Assembly: GCA_903772945.1 (NCBI GenBank)
Contig: CAICTM010000262.1
Location: forward strand, 1-64,000
DNA from: Seminavis robusta
Lineage: Eukaryota; Bacillariophyta; Bacillariophyceae; Naviculales; Naviculaceae
Length of the DNA stretch: 64,000 nucleotides
Reading direction: 5' to 3'
The position numbers were made by a program, and so were the translations under genes. Below the pieces are notes generated by a model. That model ran no database searches and was not told where the DNA came from. It saw only the letters and a program-made list of their open reading frames with translations. Position 1 is the stretch's first letter; each line of letters opens with the position of its first letter. Shown piece by piece: positions 1 to 10,582 of this stretch.

Positions 1-64
1 ATGAGTCGAACTCAAACCCTATCTAGGATCGAGTCGCGAATAAGGCTAAGAGCCGTGTATTGCA
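1..64 (-). repeat. LTR end fragment (minus orientation)
   Basis: These 64 bases are the exact reverse complement of the first 64 bases of the LTR at 54054-54480, ending in the TGCA terminus. The window therefore starts inside another copy of the same LTR family, inserted in the opposite orientation, and its boundary with host DNA is at base 64/65. Only the outer end is visible, so solo LTR or full element cannot be decided. It matches the 5' LTR of the 54 kb element rather than the 3' LTR, which differs around element base 47. Confidence 0.93.
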
Positions 65-415
65 ACAAGCGCAAAAGCCACAGTGCCAGCGCAGGGGCCA
101 AAGGACGGGCACCCAACAAGGAATCAACAATACAAATAAGAAACGGGTTTGGAGTGCAAGTTTCATCCATGCATCGCCCCTGCATGCACCGAAGTCAAGC
201 TGTCTCGGCATGACGCTGGTCATCACGGATGTTCTGTTCTGCCGACTGCAGAACAACGCAGCTCAATTCTTTTCGCCTCAATTCGTTGGCAATCGGCCCA
301 GGTCGCCTTCTCTACATGTAATCAATCGTTCGAACACAAATCATTGGCATTTTCCTTTTCAAAGACACAAATCTTCCATCCCATCAACGGTAACAATAAA
401 ACAGAATACTTTACA

Positions 416-961
416 ATGACTATCCGTAAAACGACTACCGCCATTGCTCTTGCTCTTCTCTGGGCTCCGAATATGAACCAGGCCTTTCAACAGAGCCATG
501 TTCCTGTCCACCGCCCGTTGTCGGCGTTGACAGCGGTGTCACCAGGTGATGCTGCTGCCAATGACAGTTCCGCATTATCGCTGGATTTCGAGGCGTTGGA
601 TCGAAAGAATGCCTCCCGCAAAAAGTTTGGACTCAAGCCCGTGACACCGGAAGAGTTTCTCGAGAATGAAGCCGCGGTGGCGCAAATGGCATTGGAACAG
701 CAGCAACGAGTAGTGGAGCTTCAGCAACAACGACAGAGTCAACCAACCCCCGCATTCCCCGGATTCCTCGACAAGATGTTGGACAATGTCTTGCCGGATA
801 CCTGTGAAAGTAACTTTGATTGTGAAGCGCCCAAGGTTTGCTGCGACTTTGGTGTCAGCAAGGTCTGCTGCGCGGGAGGACCCAAGCAACGAAGCCGTGA
901 GGGAGAATTGGCTTTGGTGCCTGTTCCTGTGGATGTCATGCCTCCCAACAACCGGTATTAA
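416..961 (+). CDS. Small plastid-targeted Cys-rich protein, function unknown
   Basis: Single exon, 181 aa, starting at the ATG at 416; the frame is open further upstream (to 149) but without a better start. Residues 1-22 are a hydrophobic signal sequence ending in N-Q-A-F followed by QQSH, which fits the diatom bipartite plastid pre-sequence (cleavage before F). The mature part has a Gln-rich coiled stretch (about residues 80-110) and a compact cysteine motif near residues 134-160: C-x6-C-x5-CC-x7-CC. Two adjacent Cys pairs suggest metal binding or disulfides. I recognise the CC-DFG-CC type as a conserved plastid pattern but cannot assign a function. Confidence is high that it is a gene and moderate for plastid location. 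Confidence 0.75.
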   Translation: MTIRKTTTAIALALLWAPNMNQAFQQSHVPVHRPLSALTAVSPGDAAANDSSALSLDFEALDRKNASRKKFGLKPVTPEEFLENEAAVAQMALEQQQRVVELQQQRQSQPTPAFPGFLDKMLDNVLPDTCESNFDCEAPKVCCDFGVSKVCCAGGPKQRSREGELALVPVPVDVMPPNNRY

Positions 962-2050
962 TTTAGAGACCTGACAGAGGAAGGAATTGATTGAAAACGT
1001 CTCTCGAGCCCATAACCGCTGAGGGACATTTGGGGTTATGCCATTGTTTCTAGAATCATCACACCAAGGACCACACCCCGATTTTGACCATGAGAACCCC
1101 ACTTCGATTATGTATCAATAGAATCAAATAAACTATCACTATTAAAAATTGACTATCCTCCTTCTCGGCGAAAGGTAGATCTGACTTCACTTTGTCGAGA
1201 TAGCAGTACTAGTATATGAGTGCAGAACACTCGTCGCTTTCGATCTTCCCAAACATGTAGACCGTGCACTACAAGCATAGGCATTGGCTTGCGTGCTTCT
1301 GGGGTGTCCCTTGTTATGGACAAGCCAAGATTGCCCTCACTCAAGCCCTGTTAGATACTAGCTAGTACGGTACGAGTAGCTAGCTAGTAGCCGGATCTGG
1401 ACCAGGGCCATCACAAAAAACATCTTGAGTGACTCGGTCACAGCATCACAAGACACCAAACCGGACGGTACCGTGAAGTGCTTCCTCGATAGTGCTGACC
1501 GTCGGATAGAAACCCTGAGGACATTCTTGAAATCCATCACGTTGCTACATTCAGGTTAATATGATTCTTGCTTGCGTGGCATTGTTGTGATAGCGGTCGA
1601 CTCCATTATCGACGTCTATCGTACGCTGTAGCTAGCTACATGTCCGCGAGACTTAATCTGGGAACGGAACACGAAAGTCCACATGCCGTCGAAGAATAAG
1701 AGCCAAAAGGATGGCTCGAATCGAATCATACAATGAAGTGACGAGGCGCATTGACGACTACGAAAACAACTTGCCATTGCCACACTACTGTACCGGTACG
1801 TACCCAACAACACCGAAAAGGCAAGACAAGGCCACAGCAACGGTGTCACAGCTCCGCAGAATAGGGAGCATCCTGTTTCAATGGAACACAAGTAAGTTTA
1901 TTGATTCATTTTGTTGTATGTTACTCCCTCGTGATTGATTGAACGACGGTGAAGCAAAGCCACCGACTTCGAATTCAATCGTTCTCTACAGTTTGCTCTC
2001 CATCTCATCTCTCTCTCTCAAACTCTCTCCATGCATCTCTCTCTCTCTCT
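962..2050. other. Intergenic, no gene recognised
   Basis: The stretch holds short spurious frames only. It contains several CTAGCTAG palindromes (about 1357-1390 and 1629-1638), a TACCGGTA box near 1793, and a CT-rich low-complexity run at about 2009-2053 that abuts the stop codon of the next gene. Confidence 0.6.
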
Positions 2051-3229
2051 CTAAGCCACGACATAGGCCACGTTGCTGGGCAACGATTCTATTTCCAAGA
2101 CTTCAAAGAACTCGAATCCTTCATCACCGGTCCACTTACGAGCGACGCTTTCTGGGAATCCACAGGTTCCTAATCCAGCCCCACCTTTCTTCGACGTGGA
2201 GCAGGCCAGACACAAAAAGCACGAAAATCCATACATACCCGCAGCATCTGGTCGAGCAATGTTCTCTTTCAAGTTGTCCGAGCAAGCAATGTCGACGACC
2301 ACCATGCATCCATCGGGAGAAAGCCCCTTCTTGGCTTCCTTTAGGAACTTCTTTGGCTCGGTCATGTCGTGAATGACATCATGAACATAAATAAAGTCAA
2401 ACTTTCCACCACTGGAAGATCCCTCCGCAAGGCTCTTTTCCAAGACGTTGCATACGGTGACATTGGTCAACCCGGCAGCCTCGACACGTTCCTTGATTTT
2501 CAAGAGTGCCTTCTGAGAAGCTTCAAAGGCACAGAAATGGCTCTTGGGGAAGCGCTTGGCCATCTGCACAGTGCTGGCGCCAAATCCACAACCAATGTCG
2601 GCTACTTGGATGCCCGCCTCGAGCATGTCGACAAGACTCTTTTCCGATTTGGGAGCCTTGACATTCTTCAAGACATCGTCCTCGAGCTTGTTTTCGAACC
2701 AGTTCGAGTTCTTTCGGTCAATGGCAGCCGAGATGTCTGACTTTTCGTAATCGTAGTCGACACCCAGTCCTGATTTGATGGACTCCACAGTGGCGCTTCT
2801 CCTGTCCAACATGCAGTAGACCATCTCAAAGAGCCCCTGCATCGATCGAGGAGCCTTTTTGGGGTCTCGCAAGAGATGCGCATACTCTGGCTTCAAGCAG
2901 AATTTGCCGAAGAAATAGACGCAGATTCCTGCTGCCGTAGCCTGCGACAAGATTTCGGTCAACCAGCGCTCGCTACAGTTCATTTTTTGGGCCAATTCTG
3001 CAGCCGTGGAAGGACCGGATTCCCAAAGAGCATCGTAGAGCTGGAGCTCGTCACAGACGCGGATCAGACCACTGGTCAAAGAGTATTCGGCAACCTTCCA
3101 GAGGTGCTGTTCGGCCTTCTTGGCAGGGTCTGGCTTCTCTTTCTTGTTCGAACGGGCCACCATGTAGGCACCAGCAGCAAGGCCGACACCAAAGCTCAAA
3201 ACAACCCCTTTAACGTTGTAGCCACTCAT
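2051..3229 (-). CDS. SAM-dependent methyltransferase with winged-helix N-domain
   Basis: Single exon, 392 aa, ATG at 3229. Residues 7-23 are hydrophobic (a short membrane anchor or targeting segment). Residues about 40-110 resemble the winged-helix dimerisation domain that precedes the catalytic fold in this class (LYDALWESGPSTAAELA, then a helix with the ERWLTEIL stretch). The Rossmann fold starts at motif I, VADIGCGFGAST (about residue 212), followed by an acidic residue at the end of strand 2 (CAFEAS) and motif IV-like FDFIYVHDVIHDM. The architecture matches class I methyltransferases with an N-terminal HTH (Rv2258c/O-methyltransferase-like). The substrate cannot be told; a small hydrophobic metabolite is plausible. 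The gene ends in a CT-rich tract. Confidence 0.85.
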   Translation of the reverse strand: MSGYNVKGVVLSFGVGLAAGAYMVARSNKKEKPDPAKKAEQHLWKVAEYSLTSGLIRVCDELQLYDALWESGPSTAAELAQKMNCSERWLTEILSQATAAGICVYFFGKFCLKPEYAHLLRDPKKAPRSMQGLFEMVYCMLDRRSATVESIKSGLGVDYDYEKSDISAAIDRKNSNWFENKLEDDVLKNVKAPKSEKSLVDMLEAGIQVADIGCGFGASTVQMAKRFPKSHFCAFEASQKALLKIKERVEAAGLTNVTVCNVLEKSLAEGSSSGGKFDFIYVHDVIHDMTEPKKFLKEAKKGLSPDGCMVVVDIACSDNLKENIARPDAAGMYGFSCFLCLACSTSKKGGAGLGTCGFPESVARKWTGDEGFEFFEVLEIESLPSNVAYVVA

Positions 3230-3703
3230 CTTGGATCTTTTGCTTCAAAAATAAGATATATCCTTTAAAAAACGGCAGAGTTCTCCACACAAATCGCAGA
3301 GCGGAAGATCAAGTCCTGACACCTAGTCTATCACTTTCACCAACCTTGGAATGGAAGCAGGAAGGATAGCACTACCGGTACTATTAGCTACCTATACTAG
3401 CTAGCCAGTTCAGAGATGACTTGAAACGTCTATGTCAACTCTTGTTGTTGTGCTGCTGTAGTCAAAGATCAAAGGAAACAGCTTTCTTCTTCCGTGGCAG
3501 CTGCAACGCTGCAACATAAAAGCGGAAGCCCACTTTAGTAAAGCATTCCAAAGGCCTCTAATAAAAAGGCTTGCGCATCAGATTCTGTGTTTGATTGGTT
3601 CGCAGTCCCCAGGGTCATCATTCTTCATTTACACCCAGCGGTGTCTGATTCGATTCATGTCTCTGATGACCTCCAGCAATTCAGTGGTCAGCGACACCCA
3701 CCA
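3230..3703. other. Intergenic, no gene recognised
   Basis: Upstream region of the minus-strand methyltransferase. It carries a TACCGGTA box and a CTAGCTAG palindrome near 3386-3410. No coding or RNA feature is seen. Confidence 0.55.
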
Positions 3704-4133
3704 GGAGCGTCCCTCAATCGTGGGTGATGGAGAAACCAACCCTAAATCCGACCCTAAATCTTTGAAACCCGTCCCTAATTCTATTGGAGAATAGGGTCGG
3801 GTTCGAAACCCGACCCAAAATCAAAATCCGACCCCAAATTAGGGACGGTTTTTCAGAAACCGTCCCTATTTTTAGGGTCGGTTTTGAAACCCGACCCTAA
3901 ATTTGGGTCGGATTTCAATGTATTTACCACTCAGTCCCGTTTCTATTTAGGGACAGTTTTCAAACCCGACCCTAAATCGAAATCCGACCCTAAATTAGGG
4001 ACGGTTTTTCAGAAACCGTCCCTATTTTTAGGGTCGGTTTTGAAACCCGACCCTAAAGGGAATCCGTCCCTAAATCCGTCCCTTAATTAGGGTCGTTTCA
4101 GATTTAACTTCATACACGATTGAGGAACGCTCC
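3704..4133. mobile_element. Foldback/MITE-like repeat, copy 1
   Basis: 430 bp bounded by inverted ends: GGAGCGTCCCTCAATCGTG at 3704-3722 and its complement with one mismatch at 4115-4133. The interior is made of short alternating words (TTAGGGTCGG, TTAGGGACGG and their complements), so it can fold into stacked hairpins; one 60-bp hairpin unit occurs twice (about 3842-3901 and 4003-4062). A 429-bp copy with the same ends lies at 51427-51855. There is no coding capacity. No convincing target-site duplication could be read. Confidence 0.85.
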
Positions 4134-4643
4134 AGTAACCTTTGAGGGTAAGACAGTCCAGGCGTCCATCTCCACACTCCACAGGCAACTTTCAGGGCAA
4201 TCCAGAACCTGTCTTCACTTGTCTTGCTTGCCGCCTCTGGGTAGCAAAAGGCCACCATCACAAAAGAATCTCGTGGCCTTGATGTACCGGCACTGGTAGC
4301 AACTCCTAGCTTGCAGTCGACCCGTCGTCGAAGACCTACTAGTACCCTCTAGCTCTAGAGGTATTGGTGGCACCACGTAACTAAATTTCAGAGGCTGAAC
4401 AACCCCCTTTGGTTTGCTTGGAAATGGCTGCAATTGCAAGACAGCAGAAAACTGTCAGAGGTACAGTAGTCTGGGTCCCCATTTTCTACTTGACTACCTG
4501 TGTGCAGCGATGTGGACGATGGATATCACAAGAAAAGTGTCAAACCTTGCTTCAGCTACAAAACTGGATAAAACAACTTCGTTCATGCACTGTACAACCA
4601 TGCATTAGTTTTGTTAGCTAGTAAACAAATATGCCAATAGTAG
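4134..4643. other. Intergenic, no gene recognised
   Basis: Downstream of the LRR gene. Only short frames without recognisable protein similarity or good starts. Nothing else seen. Confidence 0.55.
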
Positions 4644-7070
4644 TTAGATGCCGGTAGAGTTGCACTCCCCACATGCATCACATCCACATAGATCGGTGGA
4701 AGAGCAGGTAAACTTCACTTTTTCCACATCATAGCAAATCGAAATTATCCCAAAGTAAACATTACAGACATAGGCCATGTCCCACACATTTTCACAAAGG
4801 CCATCTGGAATAGAACCAGAAAGAGAGGTGTTGGACAAAGTAAGGTGATCCAGGGCAGCCATACTGGTCAGGCTTTCAGGGATTCTGCCAGTCAGATTGT
4901 TCTCATGGAGAAACAGCTCAGTCACATTGTTCAAGAGCCCTAGCTCGGATGGAATGGTCCCCGAAAAAGCATTGCCAGACGCCCACAAGAGCTCCAGGGA
5001 AGTCAAAAGGCCCAGCTGCGATGGCAGTGGGCCTTCCAGATTGTTGTCGTTCATCTTGAGATATGTCAGCTGTCCCCAGCTCTCAAAGATCGAGCCTGGC
5101 AATGTCCCAGAAAACTTGTTGCCATTGATCCAAACCATGTTCAAATCTGTTTATTTTAGGAAGAAGGAATGTGAGGGCAAGATGGGGTTTATACACACAA
5201 GCACAGCCAGGCAGCGATCTTACCTTTAAATAGTCCAAGCTCTGTCGGAATTGTGCCTGTGATCAAATTGTCGTCAATGTCTATTCTCCACTGCTCACGC
5301 CAGAGGGCAGTTCTGATTGTTAGCTTGATTGCTGCAAAGACATGAATCAACATGATGATTTTGCTGTTCTGAACTTACCAGGTTTGTTAATTTTGAAAAC
5401 TCACTTGGAAGAGATCCAGTGATTTGGCAGGTCCACACATTGAACCTTCTCAAGTTAGAGAGCAATCCAATTTCTGTTGGAATTGAACTATTGAATGGCA
5501 TAGAATGGAAATTGATATAATCCAACTTTGTCATTTGGCCAATCTCTGGGAGAAGTTTTCCACTGGTAATTCCTGACAGACCCTCTGCTCTTAACGTGAC
5601 CATGTTGGTCAACCTGTATAGCTCAGTAGGAAGGGTTCCTGACATGCCTGGACAGTATCGCAAACTTAGATGGTCCATGACGTCCAAGTTGCCAATTTCA
5701 CTCGGTATTGTACCCGTGAATGGATTTCGGCCCAGCTCTAGGTGCAAAAGATTGGAGAGCTGTCCAATCTCCGTTGGGATTTGGCCTGAATGATGATTTC
5801 GGTCTGAAGAGAAAGTACGTAGGTTGGTCAGCAGACCAATCTCAGATGGAATCAAGTCATAGAGATTTTCGTTTGACCCAGCTTCCAGGTACTGTAAGGA
5901 GTCACTCAACAAAGAGAGCTCTGGTGGGAGAGTTCCAACCATGTTGTTTTCTGTGAAAACCAAGTGCATGTACTGTCCGTCCGCATTGCAGACAGAATCT
6001 TGAAACTGACTTTCCGATCCCACTTCAGTGAGTAGCCCTTCATGGAAGAAAAAGTTCGTTGCACCACCCAAAAGATTCCTGAAGTACCAGGAACACTCAT
6101 CCACGTTATAGCTGAGCCAATCCTCCTGGAGATTCCAGGCTTCCCCTCCTGTGCTGTAGTAGAACACAACCAAAGCAAAACGCTGCAGTATTTTCCATTG
6201 GGGATAGGATGTCCTGTTGGGGTCAGTCAAAACCCAATCATAAGCTCTGGCTTGAGCAGAATTGGGATCGTCAAGTGCAGAAAGTGTGCTTCCTGGAAGC
6301 AAATCCCATGTATCAGCAAGAATTGTAGGGGCAGAAGTCGGGGGAGAAGTTGGGGATTCCGTCTTCATGGATTCGGTCCCAATAGTCGTGGACTCTTCCA
6401 AACCCTTGTTCTTTTCTGGGACTAGAACAATAACAAGGATCATAATGACGACAAATTGGAGGACCACCGCAAGAATCAAAAACGGATTGGTTTGATTGGT
6501 CCTTTGCGCGTTGTTTCTTTCAGCTTGTTGTTCTGCATCGACACCATGGGCCTGTGGCAGGAGATGATGGGGAATGGCTTCTTCGACTGGGCTGGCCACA
6601 GCTAACCCATTATCATTTTCCGTAACAGGAGCAGTTTCATGATTTGCTTGCATGGAGGTAACAACTGAGCGGGCGAGGGTGTCAGCTCGCTGGAGTTCCA
6701 TACCAGGTGCAGAAGCATAGGCTCCTGGAATCGTGAGAACAGAATGCCGCTGTGGAGCTGATGTTATTGCTGGCATGGGTATAACACCGCCTGTGCGATC
6801 AAAATCATCTGGGGACGCTGCCACATTTATGGTCTCGCTTGAAGGAGAGTCTGTTTGTGTAGGCCCCTCAGTCGTCGTCTTGGTTTCGTCTAGACTGTTA
6901 ACCTCAGTTTTCCCCTCGTTTTCGACCACAGCTGTTTCCCCAGTTCTCGCTGTACTATTAGTAGCCGTGTTTTTGTCGCCATCACCATCACCAACCATGA
7001 TATCCTTCCCGTCATAAGCAGTGGCACCATCGCCGCTATCCTTCCTGTCCTCGGCAACAGCTGCATCCAT
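4644..7070 (-). CDS. Single-pass membrane leucine-rich-repeat protein
   Basis: Three exons inferred: 7070-5379, 5323-5224 and 5146-4644, giving about 764 aa. The GT-AG introns are 55 and 77 nt and the LRR frame runs through both. The acidic, Thr/Ser-rich N-terminal part (about 1-190) is followed by one strong transmembrane helix (about 196-218, beginning NPFLILAVVLQFVVI) and then an ectodomain of plant-type LRRs (the L-x-x-L-x-L-x-x-N-x-L-x-G-x-I-P pattern, seen for example as GTIPTELGLF and GRIPESL). The C-terminus is Cys-rich (CGCDACGEC). The topology suggests a cytosolic N-tail and extracellular or lumenal LRRs, without a kinase domain. Such LRR proteins are common in diatoms and poorly characterised; the ligand is unknown. 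The first acceptor was chosen among several nearby AGs because it alone keeps the repeat in frame. Confidence 0.82.
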
Positions 7071-7568
7071 TCTTTAGCCAAACGTTGTTAAGGGTCGACT
7101 CTGGATAGGAGGAATGTACAACTCTTGTTTCTTCTAGCTAGAGCTGTGACTCTGGCACCGGGTAAAATAGATTGAAGAGCCAATCAATCCAGAGACAAAG
7201 ACGTAGCACAGTCAATGATTCCTTTCTTCTTTGACACGCTCCCAGGCTGCTCTCATGCATATATTGTTGCTTTGCATTTCCTGCGGAACTTGAAAAGTGA
7301 ACCCCAACTTGAAGAGGAAATTTTGCCTCTAGTTAGTTTGCACAGCTCTGCTGCTTTTAGAAAAGATATGTGACCATGGCGTTGGCCATCGAGCACTTCT
7401 AACCGATAGTAGAATCGAAGCAATCAGCCATTGAGACACCCATGTCGTTTGCCTCCTTTCATCAAGGGTTCACAGGGATCAAAGGGTTGGGTGGTAATTG
7501 GGACACGGCACTGGTAGGCAAGGGATATCTTCCTGGGGCGTCGTACAGAACGAGAAAGGAGAATAAGA
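7071..7568. promoter_or_regulatory. Divergent intergenic region between LRR and NPRL2 genes
   Basis: 498 bp between two start codons facing away from each other, so both promoters must lie here. No specific element could be identified with confidence. Confidence 0.5.
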
Positions 7569-10481
7569 ATGGAGGCCGAGAAGGAGCTGAAAGACGAGGG
7601 AGAGCTTGCCGAGAGTGGACACGGCAGTGTGAGTCCACCAAAGTGTCTTAGTGCAGCAGAAATCAAAGCACCCTGCAGCCCACACAGCACCAAGGAGATG
7701 AAAGGTTCCAGAACAGCTTCTTCTTCTGCGGCCATGACGCCCCCGACGACTGCGAAGGCCCCGCGTAACGGCCCTGCGGGCGGTCCACAGGAACACCAGC
7801 AATCAAATAGAAGTGACAGCAAAGAACCTTCTCCTGTGGCTTCGCCATCATCCATTTCCATATCCTCCAAGACTACCATACGAACAGGCCCTGCTGCAGC
7901 ACAATCTGTCTCCTCGGTTACGGCTGCTCTGGGTACTAGTAGTATACATAGTATTGGGCCAGATCCTTTCTTGCCACCAGTTTCATCCTTGGATAGTGTC
8001 AATACCATGGATGCTTCGGGTGGAGTGAACATCAGCAGCCCCTCCTTGAGTGGGACCTTCCGAACTGCTGGATCGAGCAGAGCTGGCAGCATGGCATCTC
8101 CGAAATTGTCGCCAACAGTGGGAGCCCCTTCTCGAAAGAACCTGGAATATTCTCAGAATCTTCCACCACCACCACCACAACAACAATCCACGACGCAACA
8201 GTTCTCTTGCAAGCTAGAGCATCCGCCCCTACCACTACCCCGAAAGGCACGCAGGTGTCCCCTATTCTGCTGCTTTTACGCAGAGTTCGACAATGTGGTG
8301 GGACCCAAGGTTTGTTATGAGAGTCCACTGGGTTTCATGGAACAAAACAGTGATGTGTCACTCAAGGACATTCACAAACTATTGGCATCGAACTTTGACC
8401 GGATTCTTTCCGAGCAAAATGGACCCATTGTCAGGGGCAAGAAAGAAAAGGAAACAAAACCGACCCAAAAAGCAGGAGAGGCTGTGTCTGGTACACCTGA
8501 ACCTGCTTCTTGGTCGTCTTCCTCCAAGGGCGCGTCGGATAGCACCGCGACTCCCGCGCAGTCTCCCTCCAATTCCTATTCTCAGCTTACAATCAAAGGC
8601 GCCAAGTCGGTCGATAGTACAGTTACAATGGCAGTCGCAAACACTACTGCTGCAGCAGCGACCCCTGGTATACACCGCAGGCAGCAGTCGGCCACAGCTT
8701 CGGCTGACGCTGCAACACTACATGCAAGCAATGCAAATATTGCGAAGGATTCTTCGGCGGGTCCCAACAAACAAGAGGGAGGGTCGACCAGTATCTTTGA
8801 ATCCACCTGTGATTTCATCATTACAGGAAACGAGCTGACGGGCAACATTGTCAACTTGTCTGCCTTCAACATGCATCTCCTCACCCGACCCTCCATTATA
8901 CACAACAAACGCTACGAACGGAACTCTCTCTTGTTCTGTGTTGGATTCATTCTAAGGCGGACCGAAGATCCTCGACCCTTTCGGCCCTTGTTGTCCAAAT
9001 TAGCTTTGACACTGAAGCGAATGGAAATGGAATCGAGCTTTCTCTCCAAACAGAGTACCAGAAAAGAAATTCAACCGCTGCTGGACAGAATCCTAGTCTC
9101 TCTGAATTGCACAAAAATTGAAACCAATCTGGTGGTCAACAACACCGTGTTGAACCTCAAACTCTTCCACCCTCCCAAGTACCCAGCATCACCAGTCAAA
9201 GATCATTCGGTACCCATTTTGTTGAGGAGAGACTGGCAAGTGCAAATGTACGACTGGGATCTTGCCATCAACTGGGTCGTTCTACACATTGATGGCGTCG
9301 CCAATGCTCGTCAAATTTCCAAAAAGGCCGAAGTTGACATGAGCATGGTGAGAAACTGTCTGAGGGTGCTCAAACATCACGGTGTGATTTCCGTCGTGGA
9401 CATGTTCTTCTATTCCAATCGGTATGAGTCTACAAAGCGAGCGGCGTCAATGCTGGCTGGCCACGAACCGTCACTGTTGCAAGATGCTGCAGAGTACGTC
9501 CTCAAGCGACCAGCCCAGGCCACTACTCCACTGAATGCCATGACTCCCTACAACAGTTTGGTGGCTCCAATGTCCCCGCCACCAAGCGCATCTCCTACAT
9601 TGCAAGAAAGATTCGTCCACCCACATGTCAGCAGCCCAGGAAGCCCAATCCTGCCATCGTCGTTCCCACACGAACATGGCGACAGTGCTGCGGCTGTGTC
9701 ATCCAGCCTACTCGGATCCAGTCTCAAATATGCAACGTTTGCAGCATCCTACCAGTCCCATGACCCACAGGTTTTTGGAACCCTTCGAAAAGAGGAGCAA
9801 CGGGAGCTCAAGACAGCTCTGGCGGAGTTGTACTGTGCGTGCAACCGCGATATGAGCTTTGGAGATTTGTGGGTGGCGTTTGCAGCCGGAAGGGCTCGTT
9901 CGCACAGCTTTGATCGCTCGGTGGAGCGAAACAGATCCAATAGTGACAGTCGTGATGCATCGAGGCATTCTTATCAGCAACAGAGCAATCACAACACGAA
10001 CAGCACATATCAAGGCCACTCCTTGACGAGAGGTGATAGCATTGAGATATCCGGCTCGGAAGGGACAGGAGAGCATCATGGGGAGGCAACGGATTTGCCG
10101 TTCAGAGATTATTATTTCGATCGGCTGAGGAAGAAAACTGCTTGTGCCGCCGTTGATTGGCGAGCAGTCTTCGACATGATTGACCACAGACGATTCATTT
10201 CGTTTGGTTTGGTCAATGGACTGTTGAATCGTGTTCACAATTACCCGTTTGTCCTCGACACCAACACAAGTCATAGCAAGAAAGACTTTGCTTTTGACAG
10301 CCGTCATTCTTCCATGGATGAAAGCAGCTTTTTGGCTCGCAACGTTGCCAAGATGATGGATGGATTGCACTGCGACGATGGCATTGCTTCAATGTTCCAA
10401 AAGCCCATCAACGTGCTGATCGAAATGGTTGAGAAGCTGGAAGGGAGGAAGGTGCTGTCGACGTACTCGGTAGATGAGTAG
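7569..10481 (+). CDS. NPRL2: Nitrogen permease regulator 2-like protein (GATOR1 subunit)
   Basis: Single exon, 970 aa, ATG at 7569. Residues 1-225 are Ser/Thr/Ala/Pro-rich and low complexity. The NPR2 domain begins near residue 230 with CPLFCCFYAEFDNVVGPKV, typical of the family start, and continues past an inserted Ser/Thr/Ala-rich stretch (about 285-410) into FIITGNELTGNIVNLSAF, LLFCVGFILRR and RDWQVQMYDWDLAINWV, then a winged-helix stretch (about 590-625). NPRL2 pairs with NPRL3 and DEPDC5 in GATOR1, the GTPase-activating complex for Rag GTPases that restrains TORC1 when amino acids are short. At 970 aa it is more than twice the size of animal NPRL2 because of the N-terminal extension and internal low-complexity inserts. 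Cytosolic or lysosomal/vacuolar surface location is inferred from the family. Confidence 0.9.
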   Translation: MEAEKELKDEGELAESGHGSVSPPKCLSAAEIKAPCSPHSTKEMKGSRTASSSAAMTPPTTAKAPRNGPAGGPQEHQQSNRSDSKEPSPVASPSSISISSKTTIRTGPAAAQSVSSVTAALGTSSIHSIGPDPFLPPVSSLDSVNTMDASGGVNISSPSLSGTFRTAGSSRAGSMASPKLSPTVGAPSRKNLEYSQNLPPPPPQQQSTTQQFSCKLEHPPLPLPRKARRCPLFCCFYAEFDNVVGPKVCYESPLGFMEQNSDVSLKDIHKLLASNFDRILSEQNGPIVRGKKEKETKPTQKAGEAVSGTPEPASWSSSSKGASDSTATPAQSPSNSYSQLTIKGAKSVDSTVTMAVANTTAAAATPGIHRRQQSATASADAATLHASNANIAKDSSAGPNKQEGGSTSIFESTCDFIITGNELTGNIVNLSAFNMHLLTRPSIIHNKRYERNSLLFCVGFILRRTEDPRPFRPLLSKLALTLKRMEMESSFLSKQSTRKEIQPLLDRILVSLNCTKIETNLVVNNTVLNLKLFHPPKYPASPVKDHSVPILLRRDWQVQMYDWDLAINWVVLHIDGVANARQISKKAEVDMSMVRNCLRVLKHHGVISVVDMFFYSNRYESTKRAASMLAGHEPSLLQDAAEYVLKRPAQATTPLNAMTPYNSLVAPMSPPPSASPTLQERFVHPHVSSPGSPILPSSFPHEHGDSAAAVSSSLLGSSLKYATFAASYQSHDPQVFGTLRKEEQRELKTALAELYCACNRDMSFGDLWVAFAAGRARSHSFDRSVERNRSNSDSRDASRHSYQQQSNHNTNSTYQGHSLTRGDSIEISGSEGTGEHHGEATDLPFRDYYFDRLRKKTACAAVDWRAVFDMIDHRRFISFGLVNGLLNRVHNYPFVLDTNTSHSKKDFAFDSRHSSMDESSFLARNVAKMMDGLHCDDGIASMFQKPINVLIEMVEKLEGRKVLSTYSVDE

Positions 10482-10582
10482 TGTTGAATCTAGGTTTTGT
10501 ATTATTCTATGGAGCAAATAGTGTAATCTAGGTACCGGTAATACAAGTTGTTCGCCTTTGTACAATCATTTCTTCTTCTTGT

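Noticed and set aside
3757-4090. TTAGGG words looking like an internal telomere tract or CRISPR array
   Set aside because: The words are degenerate, self-complementary and bounded by inverted ends; a second full copy exists at 51 kb, so this is a dispersed element. No regular spacers.
7424-8092. Minus-strand open frame overlapping NPRL2
   Set aside because: It mirrors the low-complexity N-terminal coding region of NPRL2 and shows no domain.
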